A stretch of 64,000 nucleotides of DNA from an uncultured bacterium (GTDB lineage Bacteria; Planctomycetota; JAJSAM01; JAJVHW01), in NCBI GenBank assembly GCA_937996235.1, contig CALKVK010000009.1:496001-560000 (forward strand), written 5' to 3'. Of the stretch, positions 16,325 through 24,947 are shown in pieces (position 1 is the stretch's first letter; every line of letters starts with the position of its first letter). Position numbers and translations under genes: made by a program. The notes beneath the pieces are model-generated. The model saw nothing but the letters and a program-made list of their open reading frames with translations. It had not been told where the DNA came from and made no database searches.

Positions 16325-17856
16325 CCGCGCCCGGCGCACGCCCGGACGTCGCCACGCTCCGGTCAGGGGCCCGCGAGCTGACCCAGGTGCCGGAGCCCCC
16401 GCCGCGGCGTGCCACGCGGCTCGTGCTGCCGCTCGCGCTCCTGGCGGCGTTCGTCGGTGTGTTCCTCTACGCCGCCCGCGACGCGCTCCGCCCGAGGCGC
16501 TCGGTGCACGTGGTGCCGGTCGTCGTGAAGACCTCGGCCGAGGCCACGGGGGCGGGCGAGGTGGTGGCGACCGCAGCGGGTTGGGTGGAGCCCGATCCGT
16601 TCCCGGTGCACGTCTCGACTCTGGCGGACGGCGTCGTCGCGGAGATGCTCGTGCTCGAGGGGCAGGAGGTGCAGGCGGGGCAGGTCCTCGCGCGCCTCGT
16701 CCCCGACGACGCGGAGCTCGCGCTGCGGCGCGCCGAGGCCGAGCTGGCCGCGGCGACCGCCGCGGTGGACGTCGCCGCCGCGCGCGCCACGGCGGCGGAG
16801 ACGGACTGGGCGCACCCGACGGAGCTCGAGCGCGAGCTCGGACGCGCCCGCGCCGCCCACGACGCCGCACGCGCTGCGCGCGCGCGGCTCGACGCCGAGA
16901 TCGCCATGGCCGAGGCACAGCTTGCGGTGCTGCACGACGACGCACGCCGCCTCGCGGCGCTGCTGCCCTCGCGCTCCGCGACGGAGGCCGAGGTGACGCG
17001 CGCGCAGCTCGAGGTGGCGGTGCAGGATGCGAACGTCGCCGCCGCCCGCGCGCGCCGAGCCGAACTCGACGCCGAGATCGCCGCGACGCGGGCGGACCTC
17101 GCTGCCGCCGACGAGCGCCTGCGCCTGCGGGTCGCGGACACGCGCGAGCTGCAGGCGGCGCGCGCCGACCTCGCGCTGGCTCGCGCGTCCGAGGCGCGCG
17201 CGCGCGCCGCGCGCGACGAGGCGCGGCTGCGGCGCGAGCGCATGGAGATCCGCGCGCCGGTCGCGGGTGTCGTCATGCGGCGCCTCGGCGAGCCCGGCTC
17301 GCGGCTGATGCTCGGCATGGACGGCATGGAGGCCTCGTGGGTCGTGGACCTCTACGATCCGGCACGCCTGCAGGTGCGCGTGGACGTCGCCCTGGCCGAC
17401 GCGGCGCGGATCGGCGTCGGGACGCGCGCGCGCGTCGTCGCCGAGTCGTATCGCGACGCGCCGCTCGAGGGCGAGGTCTCGCGCCTCGTCCACTACGCCG
17501 ACATCCAGAAGAACACGGCGCAGGCGAAGGTCCGGCTCGTCGCTCCGCCGGCCGGACTGAAGCCGGAGACGCTGGCCAGGGTCGAGTTCTTCGGATCCGG
17601 TCAGGCGGCTCCCGGGGCGACGGGCGCACGTCGCGTGTGGGCGCCCCGCGAACTGGTCGCGGGCGGCCGTGCGCTGGTCGCCGGCGCGGGCGACGTCGCG
17701 GAGTTGCGCGACGTGAAGCTGGGCGGCGGGCACGACGGCGCCTGGGTCGAGGTCCTCGACGGCCTGCTGCCCGGGGACCGCCTGATCGACGCCCCGCCGG
17801 ACGCCGCGCCGCAGCCGGGCGAGCACGTGCGGATCGAAGGCGAGTCCACCCGATGA
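16321..17856 (+). CDS. HlyD/MacA-type membrane fusion protein
   Basis: This 511-residue periplasmic adaptor starts at a GTG overlapping the arsR stop codon. One membrane anchor (about 34-52) is followed by half of a lipoyl-like domain (about 90-135 with DGVVAEMLVLEGQEVQAGQ), a long Ala/Arg/Glu-rich coiled-coil hairpin (about 135-305), and the second lipoyl half beginning MEIRAPVAGVV. A beta-barrel domain follows with the typical DLYDPARLQVRVDV strand. Such proteins link an inner-membrane ABC transporter to an outer component. The unusually long coiled coil suggests reach to an outer-membrane channel, which is not encoded nearby. Confidence 0.85.
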   Translation: MTAPGARPDVATLRSGARELTQVPEPPPRRATRLVLPLALLAAFVGVFLYAARDALRPRRSVHVVPVVVKTSAEATGAGEVVATAAGWVEPDPFPVHVSTLADGVVAEMLVLEGQEVQAGQVLARLVPDDAELALRRAEAELAAATAAVDVAAARATAAETDWAHPTELERELGRARAAHDAARAARARLDAEIAMAEAQLAVLHDDARRLAALLPSRSATEAEVTRAQLEVAVQDANVAAARARRAELDAEIAATRADLAAADERLRLRVADTRELQAARADLALARASEARARAARDEARLRRERMEIRAPVAGVVMRRLGEPGSRLMLGMDGMEASWVVDLYDPARLQVRVDVALADAARIGVGTRARVVAESYRDAPLEGEVSRLVHYADIQKNTAQAKVRLVAPPAGLKPETLARVEFFGSGQAAPGATGARRVWAPRELVAGGRALVAGAGDVAELRDVKLGGGHDGAWVEVLDGLLPGDRLIDAPPDAAPQPGEHVRIEGESTR

Positions 17857-18545
17857 GCGCGCTCGTCGAGTGCCGCGGCCTCACGCGCGTGTACCACAAG
17901 GGCGACCAGGAGATCCGGCCGCTCGACGAGCTCGACCTCGACGTCGACGAGGGCACGTTCACCGCCCTCATGGGCCCGTCGGGCAGCGGCAAGACGACGC
18001 TCCTGAACCTCGTCGCCGGCATCGACCGCGCGACCTCGGGCACGCTGCGCGTGGAAGGCGTCGAGCTGGGCGCGCTGTCGAACACCGAGCTCGCGCGCTG
18101 GCGTGCGCACACCATCGGCTACGTCTTCCAGCTCTACCACCTCGTGCCCGTGCTCACGGCGTACGAGAACGTCGAGCTGCCGCTCCTGCTGCGCGACGAC
18201 ACGCGCCGGGAGCGCCACCGCAAGGTGGCCGCGGCCCTCGAGCTGGTCGGCCTCGCGGACCGCCACGACCACTTCCCGCGCCAGCTCTCCGGCGGGCAGG
18301 AGCAGCGCGTGGCGCTCGCGCGCGCCATCGTGACGGACCCTCGCATCATCGTCGCGGACGAGCCGACCGGCGACCTCGACGCCGCGGCGGCGGACGCGAT
18401 CCTCGACCTGCTCGGCGCACTGCGCCGCGAACTCGGCAAGACGCTGCTCATGGTCACGCACGACCCGCGGGCCGCCGCGCACGCCGACCGCGTGATCCAC
18501 CTCGAGAAGGGCCGCATCGTCGCCGCTGCGGCAGCGACGTCGTGA
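17853..18545 (+). CDS. ABC transporter ATPase (MacB/LolD type)
   Basis: This 230-residue ATPase has Walker A GPSGSGKT (41-48), the Q-loop FQLYHLVPVLTAYENVELP, the signature SGGQEQR (about 146-152) and Walker B/D-loop VADEPTGDLD (about 165-175). The LolD/MacB subfamily is shown by the FQLYHLVP and VELPLLL segments. It overlaps the fusion-protein gene by ATGA and the first permease by GTGA. The substrate cannot be read from the sequence; the ArsR-type regulator points to a metal or a metal-stressed envelope component. Confidence 0.92.
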   Translation: MSALVECRGLTRVYHKGDQEIRPLDELDLDVDEGTFTALMGPSGSGKTTLLNLVAGIDRATSGTLRVEGVELGALSNTELARWRAHTIGYVFQLYHLVPVLTAYENVELPLLLRDDTRRERHRKVAAALELVGLADRHDHFPRQLSGGQEQRVALARAIVTDPRIIVADEPTGDLDAAAADAILDLLGALRRELGKTLLMVTHDPRAAAHADRVIHLEKGRIVAAAAATS

Positions 18546-19696
18546 CCATCACGCGGCTGCTGCCGCTCGCATGGAAGTTCCTCAGCCGGCGCGCGGGGCG
18601 CAGCGCACTCACGGTCGTCGGCGTCGCGGCCGCGATGTGCCTCTTCGCGGCGATCGGTGCGCTGCGCGCCGGGGTGCGCGAAGCCACGGCGGCGACGGCG
18701 AAGGACGTGCGCCTGATCGTCTACCGCGAGAGCCGCTTCTGCCCGTTCACGAGCCGTCTGCCGGAGCGCTACGAGGCGCGCATCCGAGAGATCCCGGGCG
18801 TCACCGACGTCGTCCCCATGAAGATCGTGGTCAGCAACTGCCGCGCGAGCCTCGACGTCATCACGTTCCGGGGCGTGCGCAAGGAGGAGTTCGCAGCCGG
18901 CGAGGGGCGGAAGCTCCGCGTCGTGTCCGGCAGCGTAGACGACTGGCTGCGCCGCTCCGACGCCGCGCTCGTCGGGCGCCTGCTCGCGGAACGCCGCGGC
19001 GTGCGCGCAGGCGACCGCTTCGTCTCGGCCGGCGTGACGGTGACCGTCGCCGGCATCTACGACTCCGACGACCCGCAGGACCGCAACGTGGCGTACGTGG
19101 ACCTCGAGTTCCTGCAGCGCGCGCCGGGCGTCTCCCAGCTCGGGATCGTCACGCAGTTCCTGGTGACCGTGGCGCGCCCCGAGGACTCGGAGCGCGTCTC
19201 CGCCGCGATCGACGCAGCGTTCCGGAGCGACCAGGAGCCGACGTCCACGCGCTCCGAGAAGGCGTTCGTCGCGCGCGCCGCCACCGACGTGATGGCGCTC
19301 GTGGACTTCACGGGCCTCGTCGCCGCCGGCTGCGTCGCCGCGGTGCTCGCGCTCGTCGCCAACGCGATCGTGATGTCGGTGCGGGACCGCGTCGGCGACT
19401 TCGCCGTCATGCAGACGCTCGGCTACACGCCTGCGCGCATCGCCGCGCTCGTGGTCGTCGAGTCGTCGCTGCTCGGGACCATCGGCGGACTGCTCGGGAC
19501 CTCCGCCGGGCTCGGGTTCCTGGCCGCCAGCGACTACGCCCTCTCCAGCGAGGGACTCTCGATCACGTTCGACGTCGGCGGCGGCGTCTGGGCGCTGTGC
19601 GTCGCCGTGAGTGTGGCCGTGGGCGTCGCTGCCGGGCTCGTCCCCGCGTGGCGCGCGGCGCGCGTACCCGTGGCCGCGTCGTTCCGGGCGGTGTGA
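18542..19696 (+). CDS. FtsX/MacB-type ABC permease, first subunit
   Basis: This 384-residue permease has the MacB-core plus FtsX-domain layout: an N-terminal helix (about 22-45), a large extracytoplasmic domain (about 50-255) and three C-terminal helices (about 258-285, 308-330 and 348-372). The conserved segments DFAVMQTLGYTPARIAALVVVES and VPAWRAARVPVAASFR border the last helices. The extracytoplasmic domain has two Cys (CPFTSRL and VVSNCRAS). It starts at GTG in a 4-bp overlap with the ATPase gene. With the second permease it probably makes a heterodimer. Confidence 0.88.
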   Translation: MTITRLLPLAWKFLSRRAGRSALTVVGVAAAMCLFAAIGALRAGVREATAATAKDVRLIVYRESRFCPFTSRLPERYEARIREIPGVTDVVPMKIVVSNCRASLDVITFRGVRKEEFAAGEGRKLRVVSGSVDDWLRRSDAALVGRLLAERRGVRAGDRFVSAGVTVTVAGIYDSDDPQDRNVAYVDLEFLQRAPGVSQLGIVTQFLVTVARPEDSERVSAAIDAAFRSDQEPTSTRSEKAFVARAATDVMALVDFTGLVAAGCVAAVLALVANAIVMSVRDRVGDFAVMQTLGYTPARIAALVVVESSLLGTIGGLLGTSAGLGFLAASDYALSSEGLSITFDVGGGVWALCVAVSVAVGVAAGLVPAWRAARVPVAASFRAV

Positions 19697-19697
19697 C

Positions 19698-20849
19698 GTG
19701 AAGCTCCTCCCGTGGGACTACGGCGTGCGCAACCTCCTCCGCGCGCCGGGCCGGACGGCGCTCGGGGCGGGCGGCGTCGCACTCGTGACGGCGCTGCTCG
19801 TGACCGCGGCCGCGTTCGTGCGCGGCATGAACGGCTCGCTGGCCGAGACCGGCGGCCTGCGGAACGTGATCCTGCTCGGCGCGGGCAGCGAGGACAGCGT
19901 CGAGCGCAGCGAGGTGAAGGCCGGCGTCGCCGGGATCGTCGCGGCGTCGGTGCCGGGGATCGAGGAGCGCCTGGGCGTGCCGTACGTCTCGCCCGAGATC
20001 AACGTGGCGCTCGTGGTGAACGTGGACGGACAGGAGCGGCAGGCGTCGTTCCGCGGCGTGACGGATGCCGCCTACCTCGTGCATCCGCAGGTGCGCATCG
20101 TCGAGGGTCGCGCGCCGCGTGCCGGCGAGCTGCTCGTCGGACGCTTCGCGGCCGCACGCCTCGACGTGCCCGACGAACGACTCGCGGTGGGACGCTCCGT
20201 CGACATCGACGGCCGCCCCTGGACGATCGCCGGGCGCTTCGAGGCGCCCGGCACGGTGCTCGACGCCGAGATCTGGTGCGACGCGCAGGAGCTGCGCGTC
20301 GCCACGCGGCGCGAGACGCTCTCCGGGATCGTGCTGACGCTCGCGGACGACGCACAGACGGACGATCTCGACCTGTTCACGAAGCAGAGGCTCGATCTCG
20401 AGCTGGTGGCGCTCCCCGAACGTGGCTACTACGCGCGGCTCCACGACTTCCTCGCGCCCGTCCGCGCGATGGTCTGGACGACCGCGCTGCTCGTCGCGGG
20501 CGCGGCTCTGCTCGGCGGCATCGACACCATGCACGCGTCGTTCGCGGCGCGCATCCGCGAGTTGGCGACGCTGCGCGCGCTGGGCTTCGCGAACGGCGCG
20601 ATCGCGCTCTCTCTTGTGCAGGAGGCGCTGCTGACGGCGGCGCTCGGCGCGCTCGTCGGTGCCGCCTGCGTGCTGCCGCTCGACGGTCTCGCCGTACGCG
20701 TCTCGATGGGCGCGTTCGGGCTGCGCGTCGACGGCACCGCGCTCGCACTCGGACTCGGCGCCGCCTGCGGCGTCGGACTGCTCGGCAGCTTGCCCGCGGC
20801 GTGGCGCTGCCTCAGGATGGAACTCGTCGCGGCGCTGCGCGCCGACTGA
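19698..20849 (+). CDS. FtsX/MacB-type ABC permease, second subunit
   Basis: This 383-residue protein has the same topology as the preceding permease: one N-terminal helix, an extracytoplasmic domain of about 200 residues and three C-terminal helices, with the FtsX-domain segment RIRELATLRALGFANGAIALSLVQEALL. The start is a GTG two bases after the upstream stop codon. Being a diverged neighbour of the first permease, it most likely arose by duplication and forms the other half of the transmembrane channel. It is followed by a lipoprotein gene after 16 bp. Confidence 0.88.
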   Translation: MKLLPWDYGVRNLLRAPGRTALGAGGVALVTALLVTAAAFVRGMNGSLAETGGLRNVILLGAGSEDSVERSEVKAGVAGIVAASVPGIEERLGVPYVSPEINVALVVNVDGQERQASFRGVTDAAYLVHPQVRIVEGRAPRAGELLVGRFAAARLDVPDERLAVGRSVDIDGRPWTIAGRFEAPGTVLDAEIWCDAQELRVATRRETLSGIVLTLADDAQTDDLDLFTKQRLDLELVALPERGYYARLHDFLAPVRAMVWTTALLVAGAALLGGIDTMHASFAARIRELATLRALGFANGAIALSLVQEALLTAALGALVGAACVLPLDGLAVRVSMGAFGLRVDGTALALGLGAACGVGLLGSLPAAWRCLRMELVAALRAD

Positions 20850-20865
20850 TCGGTCAGGAGGTCCC

Positions 20866-21411
20866 ATGCGTTCGTCCCCTCTGAATCTCGTCGCGCTCGC
20901 CCTCGCCCTCGCCCTCGTCGGCGGCTGCAGCGAATCCGCGCCGACCACCACGTCCGAGACGCCGAGCGAGAAGGCGGCGCTTCCCGCCGAGCTGTTCGCC
21001 GCGGCGTCGCTCGCGGGCGCGGAGGACATCGGCGCGGCGAAGGAGCACGCGACCGTCGGCACCGAGCTCACCGTGCGTGGCCGGATCGGCGGGTCGAAGG
21101 AGCCCTTCGTCTCCGGGCGTGCAGCATTGACGCTGGTCACGATGGAGGGACTTACGTCGTGCAAGGACCTCGGCGAGGATCACTGCCCGACGCCGTGGGA
21201 CTACTGCTGCGAGACGCGCGAGCAGCTCGTCAGGAACACGCTGACCGTGCAGGTCACCGGACCCGACGGCCGCCCGCTCCGCGCATCGCTCGAGGGCGTC
21301 CACGGACTCGAGCCGCTCGCGGTCGTCGAGGTCCACGGCACGGTCTCTTCACGCCCGAACGCCGACGTGCTCGTGCTCGACGCGGACCGCATCCACGTCG
21401 TCGGTCCGTAG
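20866..21411 (+). CDS. Cys-rich OB-fold-like lipoprotein of the exporter operon
   Basis: This 181-residue lipoprotein has a lipobox ending VGGC (Cys21) and a strong AGGAGG Shine-Dalgarno sequence. The mature part has beta strands that suggest an OB-like fold (TELTVRGRIGG, TLTVQVTGPDG, AVVEVHGTVSS). In the middle is a cysteine cluster with Cys99, Cys107, Cys114 and Cys115 in a CPTPWDYCCE context. That cluster could bind a metal or form disulfides. Its place at the end of an ArsR-controlled ABC exporter operon suggests it senses, carries or protects the exported substrate outside the inner membrane. I recall similar lipoproteins in planctomycetes but cannot verify this here. Confidence 0.7.
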   Translation: MRSSPLNLVALALALALVGGCSESAPTTTSETPSEKAALPAELFAAASLAGAEDIGAAKEHATVGTELTVRGRIGGSKEPFVSGRAALTLVTMEGLTSCKDLGEDHCPTPWDYCCETREQLVRNTLTVQVTGPDGRPLRASLEGVHGLEPLAVVEVHGTVSSRPNADVLVLDADRIHVVGP

Positions 21412-21416
21412 CCCGC

Positions 21417-22409
21417 TCAGGCGAGCACGGCGCCGAGCACGCGGAGCGCGTTGCCCCCGAGCACGCGCGCGACGTCGTCCTCGAACCAGCCGCGCCGCGT
21501 GAGGCCCTCCGCGACGCGCGCGTAGCAGCAGGGCGTGTCCGCTCCGCCCGGGAGACCCGGAGGATCGAAGCCGTCGAGGTCGGCGCCGAGGGCCACGTGC
21601 TCGACGCCGCACAGCTCGGCCACGTGCTCGATGTGGTCGAGGGCGTCCTCGAGCGACGGCGACGGCCGCGTCGCGCGGCGGATGTGCGGCGGATACAGCG
21701 TGATGCCCGCGAGCCCGCCGGTCGCAGCCAGTTCGCGCAGCTGGGCGTCCGTCAGGTTGCGCGGGTGCTCCGTGAGCGCGCGGGCGCCGGTGTGCGTCGA
21801 GACCACCGGCACGGGCTGCGGGAGCCGCGCGACCTCGTCGAAGAGGTCGGCGACCCCCTCCGGCGCGAGGTGGGCGACGTCGAGCAGGATGCCGAGCTCG
21901 GCGCAGAGCCGCACGAGCTCGCGGCCGAACGCCGTGAGCCCGCGCCGCTCCGCCGCGGGGATCATGCAGCCGTCGCCCGCCTCGTTGCGCGGGTTGTGGG
22001 TCAGCCCGAGGGAGCGCACGCCGAGACCGTGGAACCGCACGAGCTCGTCCGGCTCGCCGCGCAGAGGCGACGCGCCCTCCATCGTCAGCAGACCCGCGAG
22101 CCCGTCGGCGGCGACGGCGGAGAGCTCGGCGCGCGTGCGCACCCAGCCGAGCCGACCCGCGCCGCGCTCGACGAGTCCGGTCCACAGCGCGTGCAGGCGG
22201 TCCGCGTACTCCGTCGCCGCGTGGCCCGTGCGGTCGCCCGGCGTGTAGAGCGTGAAGCACTGCAGCGACGGGCCGTGACGCAGCATGCGCGGCAGGTCGA
22301 GCATCTCGCCCGGGCACTCCTGCCACGGGTCCTTGCCCGTCTCCGCCGTGCGCCAGAGCAGGTCGGCGTGCAGGTCGACGACGGGGACGGCGGGCCGCGC
22401 CGCGCTCAT
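21417..22409 (-). CDS. M19-family (renal dipeptidase-type) metallopeptidase
   Basis: This 330-residue amidohydrolase-fold dipeptidase has the HxD metal motif (His14-x-Asp16 in VDLHADLL), a bridging Glu in TMEGASPL, His residues in STHTGAR and TEHPRN, and the catalytic-site GADLDGFD segment. No signal peptide is visible, unlike many dipeptidases of this family, so it may be cytoplasmic. M19 enzymes cleave L,D- or D-dipeptides. A role in peptidoglycan or dipeptide turnover is likely but not shown. The ATG at 22409 overlaps the stop of the upstream membrane protein gene. Confidence 0.88.
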   Translation of the reverse strand: MSAARPAVPVVDLHADLLWRTAETGKDPWQECPGEMLDLPRMLRHGPSLQCFTLYTPGDRTGHAATEYADRLHALWTGLVERGAGRLGWVRTRAELSAVAADGLAGLLTMEGASPLRGEPDELVRFHGLGVRSLGLTHNPRNEAGDGCMIPAAERRGLTAFGRELVRLCAELGILLDVAHLAPEGVADLFDEVARLPQPVPVVSTHTGARALTEHPRNLTDAQLRELAATGGLAGITLYPPHIRRATRPSPSLEDALDHIEHVAELCGVEHVALGADLDGFDPPGLPGGADTPCCYARVAEGLTRRGWFEDDVARVLGGNALRVLGAVLA

Positions 22410-22909
22410 GGCTCGTCGCCCTCGTCCCCGGCGGGCGCGGCGCCGCCGGGCTCTTCGCAGCGGGCCATGCGCGCGTCGTACGTGACCCGCTCCTCCGTCG
22501 CGTCGGGGAGCACGAGCACGGAGGTGACGAGCGGCGGCGGCCCCGCCGTCTCGATCTCCCGGAGCACGAGATCCGCCGCCTGCGACGAGAGCACGCGCAG
22601 CGAGCGCTCGTCGGCAGCGACCGCCTCGGACGGCGTCATGCGCAGCACGTAGTGGCGGACACGGTCCTTGCCGTCGCCGACGAGCCGCATCGTCAGCGCC
22701 GCGCGCGTCCCGGGTGCGAGGTTGCGCTCGAACGCATCGCGTACGAGCGCGGCGACGCGGGGCGTGTCCGTGTCGGTCGTGGTCCGCACGGCCATCAGGT
22801 AGAGCACCGTCGTCGCGATGACCGCCACGAACCCCATCGCAGAGATGATGCGCAGCGAGCGCGATCCCAATCCGGCCTCCTCGGAGCGGACGTACCTCGC
22901 TCCGTACAT
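22406..22909 (-). CDS. Single-pass membrane protein of unknown function
   Basis: This 167-residue protein has one hydrophobic helix (about 20-42), followed by an extracytoplasmic part with mixed helices and strands and an acidic C-terminal tail. I recognise no family. It overlaps the dipeptidase start codon by 4 bp and lies 21 bp downstream of the ... DUF192 lipoprotein's region on the same strand order is reversed, meaning this gene is transcribed after that lipoprotein gene. It therefore belongs to the maf-DUF192-membrane protein-dipeptidase run. Its function is unknown. Confidence 0.6.
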   Translation of the reverse strand: MYGARYVRSEEAGLGSRSLRIISAMGFVAVIATTVLYLMAVRTTTDTDTPRVAALVRDAFERNLAPGTRAALTMRLVGDGKDRVRHYVLRMTPSEAVAADERSLRVLSSQAADLVLREIETAGPPPLVTSVLVLPDATEERVTYDARMARCEEPGGAAPAGDEGDEP

Positions 22910-22930
22910 CGGCTGCGGGCAGGCGCTTCC

Positions 22931-23587
22931 TCAGCGGGGCTGCACGCCCTCGAGCGCGCGCGCCAGATCGCACCGCGCCCCGACCCCGAGACCCCGCGAG
23001 CGCATCCAGCCGGCACGCAGCTCGAGCACGTACGGGACGGGCGTCGCGCACGCGTGCTCGGGGATCTCCGCGTCCGGCAGCCCGAGGCCCGGCGGCAGCG
23101 TCGCGACGTCCACGACCTGCCCCCCGGCGTCGATCCAGACGATGTCGAGGCCGATCTCGCAGTCCTTCATCCAGAAGCGCCGGAGACCCGGGCGCGGGTA
23201 CACGAAGAGCATGCCGCGATCGTCCGGGAGCGTCGCCCGCCCCATCAGCCCGCGCTCGCGCTCCACGTTCGTCGCCGCGATCTCGACGCGCACGACCGGG
23301 ACGCCGGACGGGGCGTCCACGCCCGCCGTGCGCTCGCCCACGAGCACGAGAGCCGGCGCCGCGTGTTGCGGTGCGTCGTCGCTGCGCGGACCGCCCGCGC
23401 CCACGACCGGGGGCGCGTCCGTCGCGCCGGACCCGGCGCCCGCGGCGATCGGGGGCGACGCACGGCCGGCGGTGCCGGCCTCGCCCGACGCGGAGGGCGT
23501 CGACTTCCGCGCGCACGCCGCAACCGCGAGCGCGAGCACGAGCAGGGACGCGAACACGACGAGGCCGAGGCCGCGGGCGCGCGTCAC
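22931..23587 (-). CDS. DUF192-family lipoprotein
   Basis: This 218-residue protein starts at a GTG overlapping the maf stop codon. Its N-terminus is a lipoprotein signal with a lipobox ending AVAAC (Cys25). A Gly/Ala/Pro-rich linker (about 30-95) leads to a C-terminal DUF192 domain (about 100-215). Family marks are the NVERERGLMGR segment, GMLFVYPRPGLRRFWMKD and DIVWID. DUF192 proteins are small beta-barrels of unknown biochemical role found outside the inner membrane. It is transcribed with maf and a small membrane protein. Confidence 0.8.
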   Translation of the reverse strand: MTRARGLGLVVFASLLVLALAVAACARKSTPSASGEAGTAGRASPPIAAGAGSGATDAPPVVGAGGPRSDDAPQHAAPALVLVGERTAGVDAPSGVPVVRVEIAATNVERERGLMGRATLPDDRGMLFVYPRPGLRRFWMKDCEIGLDIVWIDAGGQVVDVATLPPGLGLPDAEIPEHACATPVPYVLELRAGWMRSRGLGVGARCDLARALEGVQPR

Positions 23588-24162
23588 GACGTCTCCCCCG
23601 CCACGAACCCCCACTGCGCGAGCGCCGCGAGCACCTCGTCGAGCGGCAGCCCGACGACGTTGCTGCGGCTGCCGTCGATGCGCGTCACGAAGTGCTCCGC
23701 GGTCTCCTGGATGGCGTACCCGCCGGCCTTGTCGAACGGCTCGCCCGTCGCCACGTACGCGTCGATCTCCGCAGCCGAGAGCGGCCGCATCGTCACCTCC
23801 GTCGTGACGGCGAACGCGTGTTCGCCGCGCTCCGAGAGCAACGCGACCCCGGTGACCACGCGCTGGGTCGATCCCGAGAGCAGACGCAGCATACGCCGCG
23901 CGTCGGCGGCGTCGAGCGGCTTGCCGAGGAGCGTGCCGTCGGCGGCGAGCACCACGGTGTCGGCCGCGAGCACGGTGTCCTTCGGGTGCCGCTCGCGCAC
24001 CACCAGCGCCTTGCGGCGTGCGAGCGCGAGGGCGACGTCCGCGCCGGCCGCGCCCGGCGGCGGCGTCTCGTCGACGTCCGCCGGGTCGACCACGAAGGCG
24101 ACGCCGGCGGACGCCAGGAGCTCGCGCCGGCGCGGTGACGCGGACGCGAGACGCAGCGCCAC
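23584..24162 (-). CDS. maf: Maf-family nucleotide pyrophosphatase
   Basis: This 192-residue protein hydrolyses non-canonical or excess nucleoside triphosphates to the monophosphate. Conserved parts are the N-terminal LASASPRRRELL with the DETPP acidic cluster, the AADTVV motif, GKPLDAADARRML and the QETAEHFVTRIDGSRSNVVGLP block. The start is a GTG at 24162. It lies 5 bp downstream of the endonuclease III-like gene and overlaps the next gene by GTGA. The Maf subtype (dTTP/UTP or m7GTP specific) cannot be told safely from the motifs visible. Confidence 0.93.
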   Translation of the reverse strand: MALRLASASPRRRELLASAGVAFVVDPADVDETPPPGAAGADVALALARRKALVVRERHPKDTVLAADTVVLAADGTLLGKPLDAADARRMLRLLSGSTQRVVTGVALLSERGEHAFAVTTEVTMRPLSAAEIDAYVATGEPFDKAGGYAIQETAEHFVTRIDGSRSNVVGLPLDEVLAALAQWGFVAGETS

Positions 24163-24167
24163 GGGCG

Positions 24168-24944
24168 CTACTTCGCCTTCGCGGCCTTGCTGCGCGGGGG
24201 CTTCGCGGCGCCTCCGGTCTTCTTCGCGGCCTTCGCCGGCTTCGGCTGCTTCGCCGGCTTGGCGGCCGGGGCCGCCGGCTCCGCGTCCGTGGACTTCTCC
24301 GCGCGCTTCGGAGCGGCGGCGCCGGCGAGCGGGTCGGCGTCGTCGTCGGACCGGTGCGCGTAGCGCGTGAGCAGGTAGTGCGCCCGCAGCCGGTCGTCCT
24401 CGCCGGCGGCGGCGGCGAGCGCCTTCGCGATCTTCGGCAAGGACGTCGTCTTCGGGACGAGCCCGACCTTCTGCACGAACTTGGCGACCTCCTTGTCCGG
24501 CCGCCACTCATCGTCCTCGGCGAGCACCGCCAGCATCACGGCCCGCGCGTGCGGCGGCACGTTGCGCATCTTCGCGACGACCGCCTCGAGGTCCGCCTCC
24601 GGATTCGCGCGCGCGCGGTCGAAGCTGCAGCGGTTCAGCACCGCGTGCACGGAGCCGAGCATCTTGAGCGCCGCCTTCGCGAAGGCCCGGGCACCGGAGT
24701 GCCCGCCGGCGCCGAGCGCGCTCGAGATGTCCCAGGGATCCGCGACGCGCATCTCGTTCCAGTCGACGAACCACTCGCGCAGCGCCTGCCGCGACTGGAC
24801 CTTCGACAGGTCCGGTGCATGCTCGGCCAGGAGCGCCAGGATCGCGGCCTCGACGGCGTCCTCGGAACCCACGAGGACGCCGTAGGCCTGCTCCAGCCGG
24901 TCGAGGGTCTCGACCAGCCGCGACGGCTTCGCGCGGTTCGGCAT
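24168..24944 (-). CDS. Endonuclease III-like (HhH-GPD fold) protein with basic tail
   Basis: This 258-residue protein has a helical core (about 1-195) resembling a set of endonuclease III-like proteins, with LREWFVDWNEMRVADPWDIS (about 55-74) as the strongest cue. The C-terminal 55 residues are an Ala/Lys/Pro tail (KPAKQPKPAKAAKK-like) that could bind nucleic acid. I do not see the iron-sulphur cysteines or a clear catalytic Lys/Asp pair of base-excision glycosylases, so it may be a degenerate, non-catalytic relative. It is transcribed between rpsP (3 bp away) and maf. The family call is from memory of similar proteins and is moderate only. Confidence 0.5.
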   Translation of the reverse strand: MPNRAKPSRLVETLDRLEQAYGVLVGSEDAVEAAILALLAEHAPDLSKVQSRQALREWFVDWNEMRVADPWDISSALGAGGHSGARAFAKAALKMLGSVHAVLNRCSFDRARANPEADLEAVVAKMRNVPPHARAVMLAVLAEDDEWRPDKEVAKFVQKVGLVPKTTSLPKIAKALAAAAGEDDRLRAHYLLTRYAHRSDDDADPLAGAAAPKRAEKSTDAEPAAPAAKPAKQPKPAKAAKKTGGAAKPPRSKAAKAK

Positions 24945-24947
24945 GGA

